Shown here in pieces: positions 35,541-43,725 of a stretch of DNA of 51,513 bases. How positions within the stretch are numbered: the stretch's first letter is position 1; each line of letters begins with the position of its first letter. This DNA comes from Rhodopirellula sp. (lineage in GTDB: Bacteria > Planctomycetota > Planctomycetia > Pirellulales > Thermoguttaceae): positions 1 through 51,513 of the forward strand of contig JAAYEH010000440.1 of NCBI GenBank assembly GCA_012728855.1, read 5' to 3'. Both the position numbers and the translations under genes were made by a program. The notes beneath the pieces were generated by a model, which was not told where the DNA came from, searched no databases, and was given only the letters and a program-made list of their open reading frames with translations.

Positions 35541-35785
35541 AGACCGCCAGGCAATGCTGGAGCGTCGTGGCGGAAACGCCGGCATGGCTGCTGATCGGGA
35601 TGGTCCGACTCTACCAGTTGTTTTTGAGCCCGATCTTCGGCCGGCAGTGCCGCTTCCATCCGACCTGCAGCACGTACTTTATCGAAGCAGTCCGTAAATA
35701 CGGCGCCGCGAAAGGAGCATGGCGGGGTATTCTTCGCATCTGTCGCTGCCACCCCTGGCATTCGGGTGGGTTCGACCCGCCGTGA
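35537..35785 (+). CDS. yidD: membrane protein insertion efficiency factor
   Basis: An 82-residue protein of the YidD family that aids membrane protein insertion by YidC/SecYEG. Signatures: LIGMVRLYQLFLSPIFGRQCRF, HPTCSTYFIEAVRKYGAAKG, and RICRCHPWHSGGFDPP, including the conserved cysteines. It is translationally coupled to rnpA, whose stop shares the ATGA at 35537-35540. yidC itself is not in this window, which departs from the common rnpA-yidD-yidC order. Confidence 0.95.
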   Translation: MKTARQCWSVVAETPAWLLIGMVRLYQLFLSPIFGRQCRFHPTCSTYFIEAVRKYGAAKGAWRGILRICRCHPWHSGGFDPP

Positions 35786-35804
35786 GAACCGCGATTCGAT
35801 GGTA

Positions 35805-35882
35805 GAGTGGACTTTAGTCAACTTTAGTCCACTCCGGGCGGAATATGCTCGGTTTGCTGAATGGGTGGAGTGAATTCCACCC
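35805..35882 (+). terminator. two hairpins after yidD
   Basis: GAGTGGACT (35805-35813) pairs with AGTCCACTC (35826-35834), 20 bases beyond the yidD stop. A second stem, GGGTGGA (35863-35869) with TCCACCC (35876-35882), follows. They probably end the cbpA-rnpA-yidD transcript. Confidence 0.5.
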
Positions 35883-35960
35883 TACAACTCTTCCTCGGAC
35901 AGACGGGCTGACTGCGTCGGCTCATGCTTACCCCCTCTATCGGACAAACGATTTTAGCTA

Positions 35961-35988
35961 TTGTAAATAATACCCAACATGGTATATT
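35961..35988 (+). promoter_or_regulatory. candidate promoter for the cold-shock gene
   Basis: TTGTAA (35961-35966), a 16-base AT-rich spacer and TATATT (35983-35988) stand in the only AT-rich patch of this intergenic space. Transcription from here would give a leader of about 220 bases before the cold-shock start, and long structured leaders are typical of cspA-type genes. Confidence 0.4.
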
Positions 35989-36218
35989 CAGATGCCATGA
36001 AGGGTGGTGGCTAAAAGATGTGAGCCCCGAAACTCTGTGGAGTTCTCCTTCTCCATGAACTGCGTTTGCGTAGCGGCGTCCTTTGTGAAGGCACCTGTCT
36101 CCGATTGCGGTTAGCCATCGCCCTTTAAGTTTTGCCGTTGCCGCCATTGTGGAACCGGGGTCGTGATGGCGGTATACGGTTCGTCGTTTGTGTTTCTTTT
36201 TGTTGAGGAGTGGCAGAT

Positions 36219-36416
36219 ATGCCGCAGGGTACAATCAGGAAGCTGATTGCAGACAAGGGTTTTGGCTTCATTCAGGGAGACAAGGGCGACCTGTTCTTCC
36301 ATCACTCGGCCGTCGAAGGCGGAACGATCGAAGATCTCCGCATCGGTCAGGCAGTCGAGTACGAAGAAGGACGCGGTCCGAAGGGCCCGCGAGCGGAGAG
36401 CGTACGAGCACTCTGA
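36219..36416 (+). CDS. cold-shock domain protein
   Basis: A 65-residue single OB-fold RNA/DNA chaperone of the CspA family. The RNP1-like motif KGFGFIQG and RNP2-like motif DLFFHHSAV are intact; the C-terminus RGPKGPRAESV is typical. The ATG at 36219 is selected because GAGGAG lies at 36205-36210 with 8 bases spacing; a GTG at 36210 would overlap that ribosome-binding site. A terminator follows closely. Confidence 0.95.
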   Translation: MPQGTIRKLIADKGFGFIQGDKGDLFFHHSAVEGGTIEDLRIGQAVEYEEGRGPKGPRAESVRAL

Positions 36417-36447
36417 GCCCCAACCGCTGCTGAATCGCACCGAATCT

Positions 36448-36476
36448 GCCCCCGGACTCCACGCGAGTTCGGGGGC
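36448..36476 (+). terminator. terminator of the cold-shock gene
   Basis: GCCCCCGGACT (36448-36458) pairs with AGTTCGGGGGC (36466-36476) with one G:U pair and a 7-base loop. It is followed by GTTCGTTTGCG, a weak T-rich tail. It lies 31 bases after the stop. Confidence 0.7.
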
Positions 36477-36533
36477 GTTCGTTTGCGCGAAAGCGGCGCT
36501 GTATTCGAGCGGCGGAAAGCGGCTTACCGGGAT

Positions 36534-36588
36534 GTAGGACGGACATTCCTGCCCGTCAACCAAAGACGGACCGGAATGTCCGTCCTAC
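36534..36588. repeat. 16-bp inverted repeat, possible separate element
   Basis: GTAGGACGGACATTCC (36534-36549) and GGAATGTCCGTCCTAC (36573-36588) are perfect inverted arms around a 23-base loop. It lies between the cold-shock terminator and the 3' end of a minus-strand gene. No GGGGACTGGC core. Confidence 0.75.
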
Positions 36589-36614
36589 GCGTAGATCAGT
36601 TTCTGTCGCTCGCG

Positions 36615-36917
36615 TTACAATTCAATTCCGATTCGGCGAGCCCGGAGAATCAGCCCCCGCTTGAAGTATTGGAATTTGTTCCGCGGCTTCTTACGTGCCC
36701 ACTGGAAGGTGCTGTCGACCAGCTTGGCGGGGAGTTTTCCCTGATTCGACAAGTCAACCACGCGTTCGACAAAGCCCTCATCCTCGGGAGCGGCTGTATG
36801 CAGCCCAGCTTTGATCGTCGCCGCATCGAGGATCGTGCTATTGGCTCGCACCGAAGAGCCGACGATTCCAATGGCCAGGACGATCAAGGCCAGTGATACG
36901 CACTGAAAGCGGGACAT
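36615..36917 (-). CDS. small secreted hypothetical protein
   Basis: A 100-residue protein with a clear signal peptide (MSRFQCVSLALIVLAIGIVGSSVRA) cleaved near residue 25. The mature part is charged and helical (ATIKAGLHTAAPEDEGFVER, VVDLSNQGKLPAKLVD, QWARKKPRNKFQYFKRG). A strong ribosome-binding site GGGAGG lies a few bases before the ATG at 36917, which supports this start over longer frames. No known family. Confidence 0.7.
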   Translation of the reverse strand: MSRFQCVSLALIVLAIGIVGSSVRANSTILDAATIKAGLHTAAPEDEGFVERVVDLSNQGKLPAKLVDSTFQWARKKPRNKFQYFKRGLILRARRIGIEL

Positions 36918-37160
36918 GACGATTCCTCCCGGTTCGTTTCGAATGGTGGTCTCACGCGGAGGAGCGTCTTGTAGCCGAAACCACCCATTGGACGCAAGAG
37001 CAGTGGACAAGGCCCGCTGGATCCGCACAATAAAAGTTGGGCATGGTTCAAAACGGGGACTGGCTCTCGGTGAGGGGCTCTCGACACACCGCCATCCGAT
37101 GCCGATATGGAAGGCAACTCCCGGCCCTGTTCTTCGGCCTGACATCACAGAGGGCTCGAC

Positions 37161-38912
37161 ATGATGGCTCGTCGCATGCTATCCGCCGCTTTTTTCCCTT
37201 GGTTTGTCGTGGCTCTGGCTGCCTTGAGCGATGGATTGGCGACTGCCGTGGAGGCCGACGCACTACGCCAGGAGGTGGAGCGATGGATCCGCGACTTGGA
37301 TTCGGACCAGTTCGCGATTCGCGAAGTCGCGGCACTTGAGTTGGAGCAGTTGGCCTTGCGATCCGAGCCGAAAGCGCTCGCCGAACAGATCGAGCGCGTT
37401 CTGCTCCAGCCGAAGCTCTCCTTCGAGGTACGTATGCGGTTGGAGCGGCTCGCCCAGACCTTGCCCCCGCCGGCCCAACCGAACGTCACTTCGACCGAAG
37501 AAGAAATCGACACTCTGGTCGATCAACTGGAGTGCGACAAATATGCCGAACGCCTCGGCGCGGCCCGGCGTCTGGATCGGCTGATGAGCCGCCCGGAACT
37601 CGTCTGCCCGATCATGATCCGGCTCAAAGCCCGGCGCCTCGACGATCGACTCTCTCCCGACGCGCGATTGTGGGTCGAGCCGTTGGACCAAGAGGCACGT
37701 TTGGCCTGGCTGAACAGCGACCCGGCCACTTGGCAGTTGCCCCCGGTCTCCGACGCGCAGATGGAAAAGTGGATCGACGTGCTCACGAAGCAGGCGTCGG
37801 ATGAGAGCCAGGCACATCGCAGCGCCCAAGCAACGGCGCGGCGAGAATTGCTCGATCTGCTGGCGCGCGACGAATACGTCAAGAAAATCACGCCGTTGCT
37901 GGAGGCGACGCTCGCCGGCCCAAACCTCGACCCGCTCGCAGAAAAACGCCTGCGCGAGATCCTCGATCTGACGCAGCCGGCGATGGTCGCCGAGTTCTGG
38001 ACCGATCGGCAGCACTTGGGCACTCAGTACCTCTTGGTCGGCGTGCCCAGTTTGGGGCCCGGCGCCGAACGGCCAAGCCATTTCGATCGCATTGACGACA
38101 GCGTGGCCCACTGTGTCAGCGGCAACAGCCTCATGCCGGGCGACTATGCGGTGGGCGTGGCGATCCCGCATCCGAAACAGGAAAACGCGATCTTTCACCT
38201 GGTGAACCTGCCCACGCCGCGTCGTCGCATGGCCTACGACTACCGCCGTCAGACGGATGCCGCCAGCCGGTTGGCCGATCTCACTCGCCGCACGACCGAG
38301 CGTTTTCTCCGCGAGAAGCGGCGTCTGGTCGAAGCCGAACTCAACATGCTGCCGCAGTTGGACGTAGAACTGGCGTCGGCGTTTGCCGCCCGATTGCTCC
38401 TCACGACTGAAGACCAGCGAATGCCAGAGGAGAGTTCTCAGCGAACTGCGGGGCGGCCGAGTCATCATGGCATTTTGTGCGTCTTCCTGGCGACGGAAGG
38501 GACGAATTCCGCCGCCGACGCGCTGCTGGAAGCGATCCAGTCCGACCGCGTTCTTCCGCCCACGCCGGCGGCGCCGTATCGGCTCGACTGGGTTGCCGCT
38601 TTGTCCATTGCGGTAGCCGACCCCTGGCCGGATGCCTCGACGTGGCTTGCCGGTCTGATCCATCGAGCCGATCCGCTGATTCTGGATCGGGCCGATTCGT
38701 CCGAGTTGGGTGCTACGGCGGCGGCGATCCTGCTGGAAAAGCACCAGCAAGCCCCGCTCGCCTTCGGCCTCCAGCCGAGCGGTGACCGCGTGCTGGACGT
38801 TTTCGGAATCCCGGGTTGTCGCTTCAACTCCAGCGAAGCAGGCGACAACGTGCTTCGCTGGTGGAATCAGCGCAAGGGGGAAGCGGCAGTCGGATTGGAG
38901 ACCAGTCCCTGA
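37161..38912 (+). CDS. secreted hypothetical protein with HEAT-like repeats
   Basis: A 583-residue protein, rich in Glu, Leu and Arg. The signal peptide is FFPWFVVALAALSDGLATAVEA. Near residues 37-60 the stretch DLDSDQFAIREVAALELEQL, and again about 115-140 (LECDKYAERLGAARRLDRLM), look like single HEAT-type helical hairpins, common in planctomycete exported proteins. The rest has no motif I recognise; HCVSGNSLMPGDYAVGVAIP and LVNLPTPRRRMAYDYRR mark the centre. Start is MetMet at 37161/37164 with a weak ribosome-binding site. The stop is directly followed by a palindromic element. Confidence 0.65.
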   Translation: MMARRMLSAAFFPWFVVALAALSDGLATAVEADALRQEVERWIRDLDSDQFAIREVAALELEQLALRSEPKALAEQIERVLLQPKLSFEVRMRLERLAQTLPPPAQPNVTSTEEEIDTLVDQLECDKYAERLGAARRLDRLMSRPELVCPIMIRLKARRLDDRLSPDARLWVEPLDQEARLAWLNSDPATWQLPPVSDAQMEKWIDVLTKQASDESQAHRSAQATARRELLDLLARDEYVKKITPLLEATLAGPNLDPLAEKRLREILDLTQPAMVAEFWTDRQHLGTQYLLVGVPSLGPGAERPSHFDRIDDSVAHCVSGNSLMPGDYAVGVAIPHPKQENAIFHLVNLPTPRRRMAYDYRRQTDAASRLADLTRRTTERFLREKRRLVEAELNMLPQLDVELASAFAARLLLTTEDQRMPEESSQRTAGRPSHHGILCVFLATEGTNSAADALLEAIQSDRVLPPTPAAPYRLDWVAALSIAVADPWPDASTWLAGLIHRADPLILDRADSSELGATAAAILLEKHQQAPLAFGLQPSGDRVLDVFGIPGCRFNSSEAGDNVLRWWNQRKGEAAVGLETSP

Positions 38913-39014
38913 GGGGCTCTAACAAAACGGGGACAGGCACCTCGCCACGACGCCTATTCTCCACGTTTTGCGAATGTTTGGCTCGGAGCCAGTCCCCGAT
39001 TTGTTAGGGCCCCC
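38913..39014 (-). repeat. palindromic REP-like element, subtype A, copy 2
   Basis: This is an inverted copy of 10438-10542. On the minus strand it reads AACAAATCGGGGACTGGCTC, then CGAGCCAAACATTCGCAAAAC, ending GCGAGGTGCCTGTCCCCG with arms GGGCCCTAAC and GTTAGAGCCC. It begins at the base after the stop codon of the preceding gene and ends 15 bases before the 3' end of ilvB. Confidence 0.85.
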
Positions 39015-39028
39015 AGGATCGGCGGGAA

Positions 39029-40819
39029 CTATTCCTTAATCAACTCCCGCACGGTCATTCCCGAAGGGATCATCGGCAATACGTGTTCCTGATAGGGAAC
39101 GGCGACATCGAGCAGGAACGGTCCCGGCGACTCGATCATCTCCCTCAGCCCGTCGGCCAGTTCCGATTTCTTCATCACGTGGCGTCCGCGCCAGCCGAAG
39201 CCCTTGGCGATGGTAATGAAATCGGGGTAACGTTCTTCCGGACCGATGCCTGTGCCGCGACCGATTGCCTCGGGGTGGTCGATCGGACCGAGATAGGTGT
39301 GCGCCCGGTTCGACGCGTGGAAGCGGTCTTCCCACTGCACGACCATGCCCAAATGCTGGTTGTTCAGCAAGAGCACCTTCACCGGCACCTTCTCACAGAA
39401 ACAGGTGGCCATCTCCTGCACGTTCATCAGGAAGCTGCCATCGCCGTCGATATCGACCACGAGTTTGTCGGGATGGGCCACCTTGGCGCCGATGGCCGCC
39501 GGCAATCCGAAGCCCATCGTGCCCAGGCCGGAACTCGACATCCACGTTCGCGGCCGGCTGTAGCGATAGAACTGAGCCGCCCACATCTGGTGTTGCCCCA
39601 CGCCGGTGGCGATGATCGTGTCGCGATCCTTGGTCAGGTTCCACAGTTCGCGGATGGCGTGCTGCGGCAGGATTCCCTGGTAGTTCTCGTCGTACTTGAA
39701 CGGGTCGGCCTTCTTCCAGGCGTCGAGCCGTTTGTGCCAGTCGGCGAGATCTTCGGGGGCCTCGACGATCTTGTTCAACTCGGACAGCGCGTAGCGAATG
39801 TCGCTGACCACCGGAATATGAGCTACCTTGATCTTGTTGATCTCCGATGGATCGATGTCGACATGGACGATCTTGCCGTGGCGGGCGAATTCCGCCACTT
39901 TGCCCGTCACACGGTCGTCAAATCGGACGCCGAAGGCCAAGAGCAAGTCGGCCTCGCTCACCGCCATGTTGGAGTAGACGCTGCCATGCATTCCCAGCAT
40001 ATCCAGCGACAAGGGATGGTCGGCTGGAAACCCACCCAGCCCCATCAACGTCGTCGTGACCGGGATCTGCGTTTTGACGGCGAGGGCAAAAAGCTCGTCG
40101 GCGGCCTCGGAGGCGATCACACCACCGCCGGCATAGATGATGGGCCGCTTGGCGCGCCGGATGGCCGCGGCAATCGCTTCCACGTCGGCGGCGCCGGCCC
40201 GCGGCGGCTCGCCACGGTAGCCCGGCAGATCCATCGGCACGTTGTAGTCGGGAACGGTCTGTGCGAGTTGAACATTCTTGGGCAAGTCGATCAGCACCGG
40301 CCCCCGCCGCCCCGTGGTCGCCACATGAAACGCTTCGCGCACCACCCGAGCGAGATCGCCGACGTCGGTGACCAGGTAGTGGTGCTTGGTCACACTGCGA
40401 CAGACCTCGACGATCGGCGTCTCCTGAAAGGCGTCGGAGCCGATCACAGGGGTGCCGACCTGTCCGGTGATCGCGAGCATAGGGACACTGTCGAGCTTGG
40501 CATCGGCGATGGCCGTGACGAGGTTCGTCGCCCCCGGCCCGCTGGTGGCGATCGCAACACCTACCTTGCCCGTCGAGCGGGCGTAGCCCTGGGCGGCGAA
40601 CCCGCCCCCCTGTTCATGCCGCGGCAGGATCACGCGGATTCTGTCTCGGAAGCGGGTCAGCGCCTGATGGAGTGGCATGCTGGTGCCGCCGGGGTAGGCA
40701 AACACCGTCGTCACGCCGTGATTGACCAACGATTGAACGACAATGTCGGCCCCGCTGGTCATTTGCATGGCGGCATGCTTAGCGAGCGGCGTCGTTAGGT
40801 TGTTGGTCACCGTGGCCAC
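39029..40819 (-). CDS. ilvB: acetolactate synthase large subunit
   Basis: A 596-residue thiamine-diphosphate enzyme making acetolactate or acetohydroxybutyrate, the first common step to valine, leucine and isoleucine. N-terminal pyrimidine domain with FAYPGGTSMPLHQAL and the catalytic glutamate in RHEQGGGFAAQGYAR; central FAD-binding-type domain (YAGGGVIASEAADELFALA); C-terminal TPP-binding motif GDGSFLMNVQEMATC with LLNNQHLGMVVQWEDRF. Start GTG at 40819 chosen for AGGAG 9 bases upstream; TTG at 40873 or ATG at 40768 are alternatives. The regulatory small subunit ilvN and ilvC are not next to it. Confidence 0.93.
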   Translation of the reverse strand: MATVTNNLTTPLAKHAAMQMTSGADIVVQSLVNHGVTTVFAYPGGTSMPLHQALTRFRDRIRVILPRHEQGGGFAAQGYARSTGKVGVAIATSGPGATNLVTAIADAKLDSVPMLAITGQVGTPVIGSDAFQETPIVEVCRSVTKHHYLVTDVGDLARVVREAFHVATTGRRGPVLIDLPKNVQLAQTVPDYNVPMDLPGYRGEPPRAGAADVEAIAAAIRRAKRPIIYAGGGVIASEAADELFALAVKTQIPVTTTLMGLGGFPADHPLSLDMLGMHGSVYSNMAVSEADLLLAFGVRFDDRVTGKVAEFARHGKIVHVDIDPSEINKIKVAHIPVVSDIRYALSELNKIVEAPEDLADWHKRLDAWKKADPFKYDENYQGILPQHAIRELWNLTKDRDTIIATGVGQHQMWAAQFYRYSRPRTWMSSSGLGTMGFGLPAAIGAKVAHPDKLVVDIDGDGSFLMNVQEMATCFCEKVPVKVLLLNNQHLGMVVQWEDRFHASNRAHTYLGPIDHPEAIGRGTGIGPEERYPDFITIAKGFGWRGRHVMKKSELADGLREMIESPGPFLLDVAVPYQEHVLPMIPSGMTVRELIKE

Positions 40820-41058
40820 GTTGGTTCGCTCCTGCTTGGGCGCTGTGTCGGCATGGTTTGTCCCTAGGGACAATGCTCAGAGGCAACTGGTTCATTCCAA
40901 ACATCTTAGGATACGCCTGTTTCACAGCTAGTTCAAGTCCGGCACGCCTCGCTTCGTGTGGGGGGTAGGCTTGCGATTCGTGGGTGGCTTGTGGGTAGTA
41001 GCCTGCCAACCATCAGGCTTTGCAGCTTGATCGAAGTGCCGAGTCCGGCTGGATAGCC

Positions 41059-42078
41059 TCACGCCCCAAAAAGCTGGGCTGCGCGGTCGCTGAGTTCGCG
41101 GCAGACCCGGTCCAGGTCGCCCGTGCCGCCGAACGCGACGTCAGGCGACTCGGTTGAGTCTTTCGTGCAGGAACTGTCGCCGCTCGCACCGCCCGCGCCG
41201 AGGCGTTCGATGTGGAGTCCGTCGTGATAGAAAACGCAGTCGCGTCCGGCGTGCTTGGCGGCGTAGAGCGCTTCATCGGCGCGGCGGAGCAGCGACTCAT
41301 CGTCGTCGCCGCGCGCCACCGAGGCGAGACCGACGCTCACGGTCATGTGAAGCTCCACCTCTTCATGGCGGAAGTTGTACGCGGCGACCGCCGCATGGCA
41401 ATGTTCCGCCGCACGCAAGGCGCTCGGACCGGGGGTGCTGGGCAGGATGACCGCGAATTCCTCCCCCCCAACACGAGCGATCAAGTCCATCTTGCGCGTC
41501 GAAGCCTCGAGCACTTCCGCGAGGCGGCGTAATACGAAGTCGCCCATGAAATGCCCATGGCGATCGTTGACCGACTTGAAATGATCGGCGTCGATCAGGA
41601 TCACGGAAAAGGCGGTCTGGGCACGGCGCCATTCGGCCAGCCGACGTGCCAGGGCATCGTCGAAGGCGCGGCGATTGGGCAGGCTTGTCAAAGGGTCGGT
41701 CAGCGCCTGAACGCTCCACGACTCGATCTGGCGCCCCTGTTCCTTCAACGTCTCCTCCGCCGCCCCCAACTTGCTTTGCAGTCCGGCATTGATCCGCACA
41801 ATCTCGGCGACGGAGGCCAGCAGCAGCGGCATCGAGGCGCCTTCATCTTCGTGGACCGCCAACAGCCCCTGGTGGGCCTCGTCGATTTGCCCTCGGTGAT
41901 GTTGGATGTCTCGACTGACGCAGGCAATCTGTTCCGCCAGTTGGCGAGTCAGCTCCCGCAATTTGTCCTGGCTAAGCGTCTTCGCGCCGCCATGAGGCCA
42001 GAGCCTGCCCAACAGCCATCCGATGGCGAGATTCACCAGCCCGACAAAGGCCATTAGTAGCAACGCATAGAGATACAA
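41059..42078 (-). CDS. membrane-anchored diguanylate cyclase (GGDEF)
   Basis: A 339-residue protein. One N-terminal membrane helix (LYALLLMAFVGLVNLAIGWLLG) is followed by a coiled-coil region (about 40-125), then a GGDEF domain at about 128-290: DPLTSLPNRRAFDDAL, LIDADHFKSVNDRHGH, the active-site loop VGGEEFAVIL, and SVGLASV. GGEEF is catalytically competent in related enzymes. It makes cyclic di-GMP from two GTP. No sensory domain other than the coiled coil is visible, and no clear RxxD inhibitory site was checked. It is on the same strand as ilvB with 239 bases between. Confidence 0.9.
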   Translation of the reverse strand: MYLYALLLMAFVGLVNLAIGWLLGRLWPHGGAKTLSQDKLRELTRQLAEQIACVSRDIQHHRGQIDEAHQGLLAVHEDEGASMPLLLASVAEIVRINAGLQSKLGAAEETLKEQGRQIESWSVQALTDPLTSLPNRRAFDDALARRLAEWRRAQTAFSVILIDADHFKSVNDRHGHFMGDFVLRRLAEVLEASTRKMDLIARVGGEEFAVILPSTPGPSALRAAEHCHAAVAAYNFRHEEVELHMTVSVGLASVARGDDDESLLRRADEALYAAKHAGRDCVFYHDGLHIERLGAGGASGDSSCTKDSTESPDVAFGGTGDLDRVCRELSDRAAQLFGA

Positions 42079-42223
42079 GGTTCAGGCTCCCGCCCTTTCG
42101 GGGATGCGTGGAGGCTTTATGCCCACCGAAAAGGGTGGCATTCTCCAAGCCGGTTCCCACAAATCTAGCTCAGCCCGAATGCCCCTGCCGCGTTTTTTTC
42201 CTCAACCACACGCCTTATTGCTA

Positions 42224-42296
42224 AGCAGCCCGGCTGCTGCCACTGGCCGCAGCGTTAACGCTGCCTGAAACCGATGCGTAGCAGCCAGGCTGCTGG
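42224..42296. repeat. compound palindromic cluster
   Basis: AGCAGCCCGGCTGCTG near 42224 and AGCAGCCAGGCTGCTGG near 42279 flank GCAGCGTTAACGCTGC (42249-42264), a perfect 16-base palindrome. The left and right arms are also near-complementary to each other, so a three-hairpin cloverleaf-like fold is possible. It lies downstream of the Gfo/Idh/MocA 3 gene on that strand and resembles the short palindromes near 17779-17860. Confidence 0.65.
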
Positions 42297-42357
42297 GGTA
42301 TACACCTTGTGGTGGGCTGTTGATTATTCTCACTCAAACACGCTTCCCGCCGAAGCA

Positions 42358-43725
42358 TCAGTACTCGCGATCCTTCACCAGCCCCGGTTGCGGCACCGGG
42401 TACTTGCCGTTGGCCTGGAGTTGCAAGGGGGCAGGCGCATCCTGGGTCAATCGATCCACCTCAGGGGCGAATTCGTGATTGGAATTGAAGATCTCATCCC
42501 AAGTAACGACCTGACCCGTATGAGCGGCCATCCGCCCCATCGAACTGACGAGACTCGCCTCCGCTCCGCGCCGCGATTCGTTGTAAGGCTTGTCCTGTCG
42601 AATGGCATCGACGAAATCGTTCCACTCCAACCGGTAAGGGCTCGGTTCACCGGGCGGATAGCGCCAGGCGAGGCTCTCGCTGCTGGGATTCTGGCTGTTG
42701 TAGATTCGCGCCGTGCCTCGCTTGTCGCCCATGCTGGAAATGGCGCCGAGCCCCTTCGTTCCGTGAGCGAAGCCGCCGAATTGGTCATAGCAACCGCTGA
42801 TGCAGCGGCCGTAAAGCAGAAGCTTCGCGCCGTCGGCGAAGGTGTATTCGACGGAGTAATTGTCGAAGTTCTGATCGAGGGAATCGCCGCGATAATGGCG
42901 GCCGCCGACGGCCTGGGCCTCGACCGGCCAGGCGTCCTTCATCCAACAGAGTTCATCGATATTGTGGATGTAGAAGTCGCTATAACAGCCGCCGCTAAGC
43001 CACAAGAAGCTGTGGAATCGCTGGATCTGATAGAGCAGTTCGCTGATCCCTTCCGGCTTGGGATCCGCGGAAAAAGAGCCGATCGGTCCGTGCATGCGGT
43101 AGGTCCGCATGGCGAGGATGTCGCCGATCTCGCCCTGCCGGACCCGATCGACCAATTCTCGCCGTGCGGCGCAGTGCCGCCACATCAGTCCCACGGCGAC
43201 CTTGAGATTCTTCTTGTCCGCCTCGTCGGCCAATTTTAACATGCGACGGGTCGTCGGACCGTCGACCGTGACGGGCTTCTCCATGAAGACATGGACGGCT
43301 TTTTCAATCGCATACGTGAAGTGAGGCCAGCGGAAGGCCGGCGGGGTGGCAAGGATCACTACGTCGCCCGGCCGAAGGCAATCCGTCGCGTGTTGGTAGG
43401 CGTCGAAGCCGACGAAACGGCGGTCCTCGGGGACATCGACCTGGTCGGGAAACTCTCGCTGAATCCGCTGGTAGCTGCCGCTGAGCCGGTTTTCGAAGAC
43501 ATCGGCCATGGCGACCAGTTTGATCGGGCCGCCCGTGGCAGACAAAGCGTCGGCCGCTGCGCCGGTGCCCCGCCCCCCGCAGCCAACCAGAGCCACCCGA
43601 ATGGTGTTGTCCTCCGCGGCGTGGACGTGCGGCGCCGCCGCTTGCGCCAGCGCTGCCGCCGCGGCAATTCTGCCGGTATCCTTGAGAAACCCGCGACGCG
43701 TTGTTGCTCTCACCTTTTCACTCAT
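42358..43725 (-). CDS. Tat-exported Gfo/Idh/MocA oxidoreductase 3
   Basis: A 455-residue protein. Tat signal TTRRGFLKDTGRIAAAAALA, cleavage near HAAED. Then IRVALVGCGGRGTGAAADAL (NAD(P) motif), ILATPPAFRWPHFTYAIEK, FMEKPVTVDGPTTRR (EKP), LMWRHCAARRELVDRVRQG and LWLSGGCYSDFYIHNIDEL with the likely catalytic His. Family role: oxidation or epimerisation of sugars, here in the periplasm. The paralogue at 26869-28242 shares the same layout, including the HAAEDNTIR junction. The gene is divergent from the E1/ketosynthase operon; the 425 bases between them may hold both promoters. Confidence 0.93.
   Translation of the reverse strand: MSEKVRATTRRGFLKDTGRIAAAAALAQAAAPHVHAAEDNTIRVALVGCGGRGTGAAADALSATGGPIKLVAMADVFENRLSGSYQRIQREFPDQVDVPEDRRFVGFDAYQHATDCLRPGDVVILATPPAFRWPHFTYAIEKAVHVFMEKPVTVDGPTTRRMLKLADEADKKNLKVAVGLMWRHCAARRELVDRVRQGEIGDILAMRTYRMHGPIGSFSADPKPEGISELLYQIQRFHSFLWLSGGCYSDFYIHNIDELCWMKDAWPVEAQAVGGRHYRGDSLDQNFDNYSVEYTFADGAKLLLYGRCISGCYDQFGGFAHGTKGLGAISSMGDKRGTARIYNSQNPSSESLAWRYPPGEPSPYRLEWNDFVDAIRQDKPYNESRRGAEASLVSSMGRMAAHTGQVVTWDEIFNSNHEFAPEVDRLTQDAPAPLQLQANGKYPVPQPGLVKDREY

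Noticed and set aside
39083..40798. A 571-codon plus-strand frame opposite ilvB
   Set aside because: The minus strand has unmistakable thiamine-diphosphate motifs.
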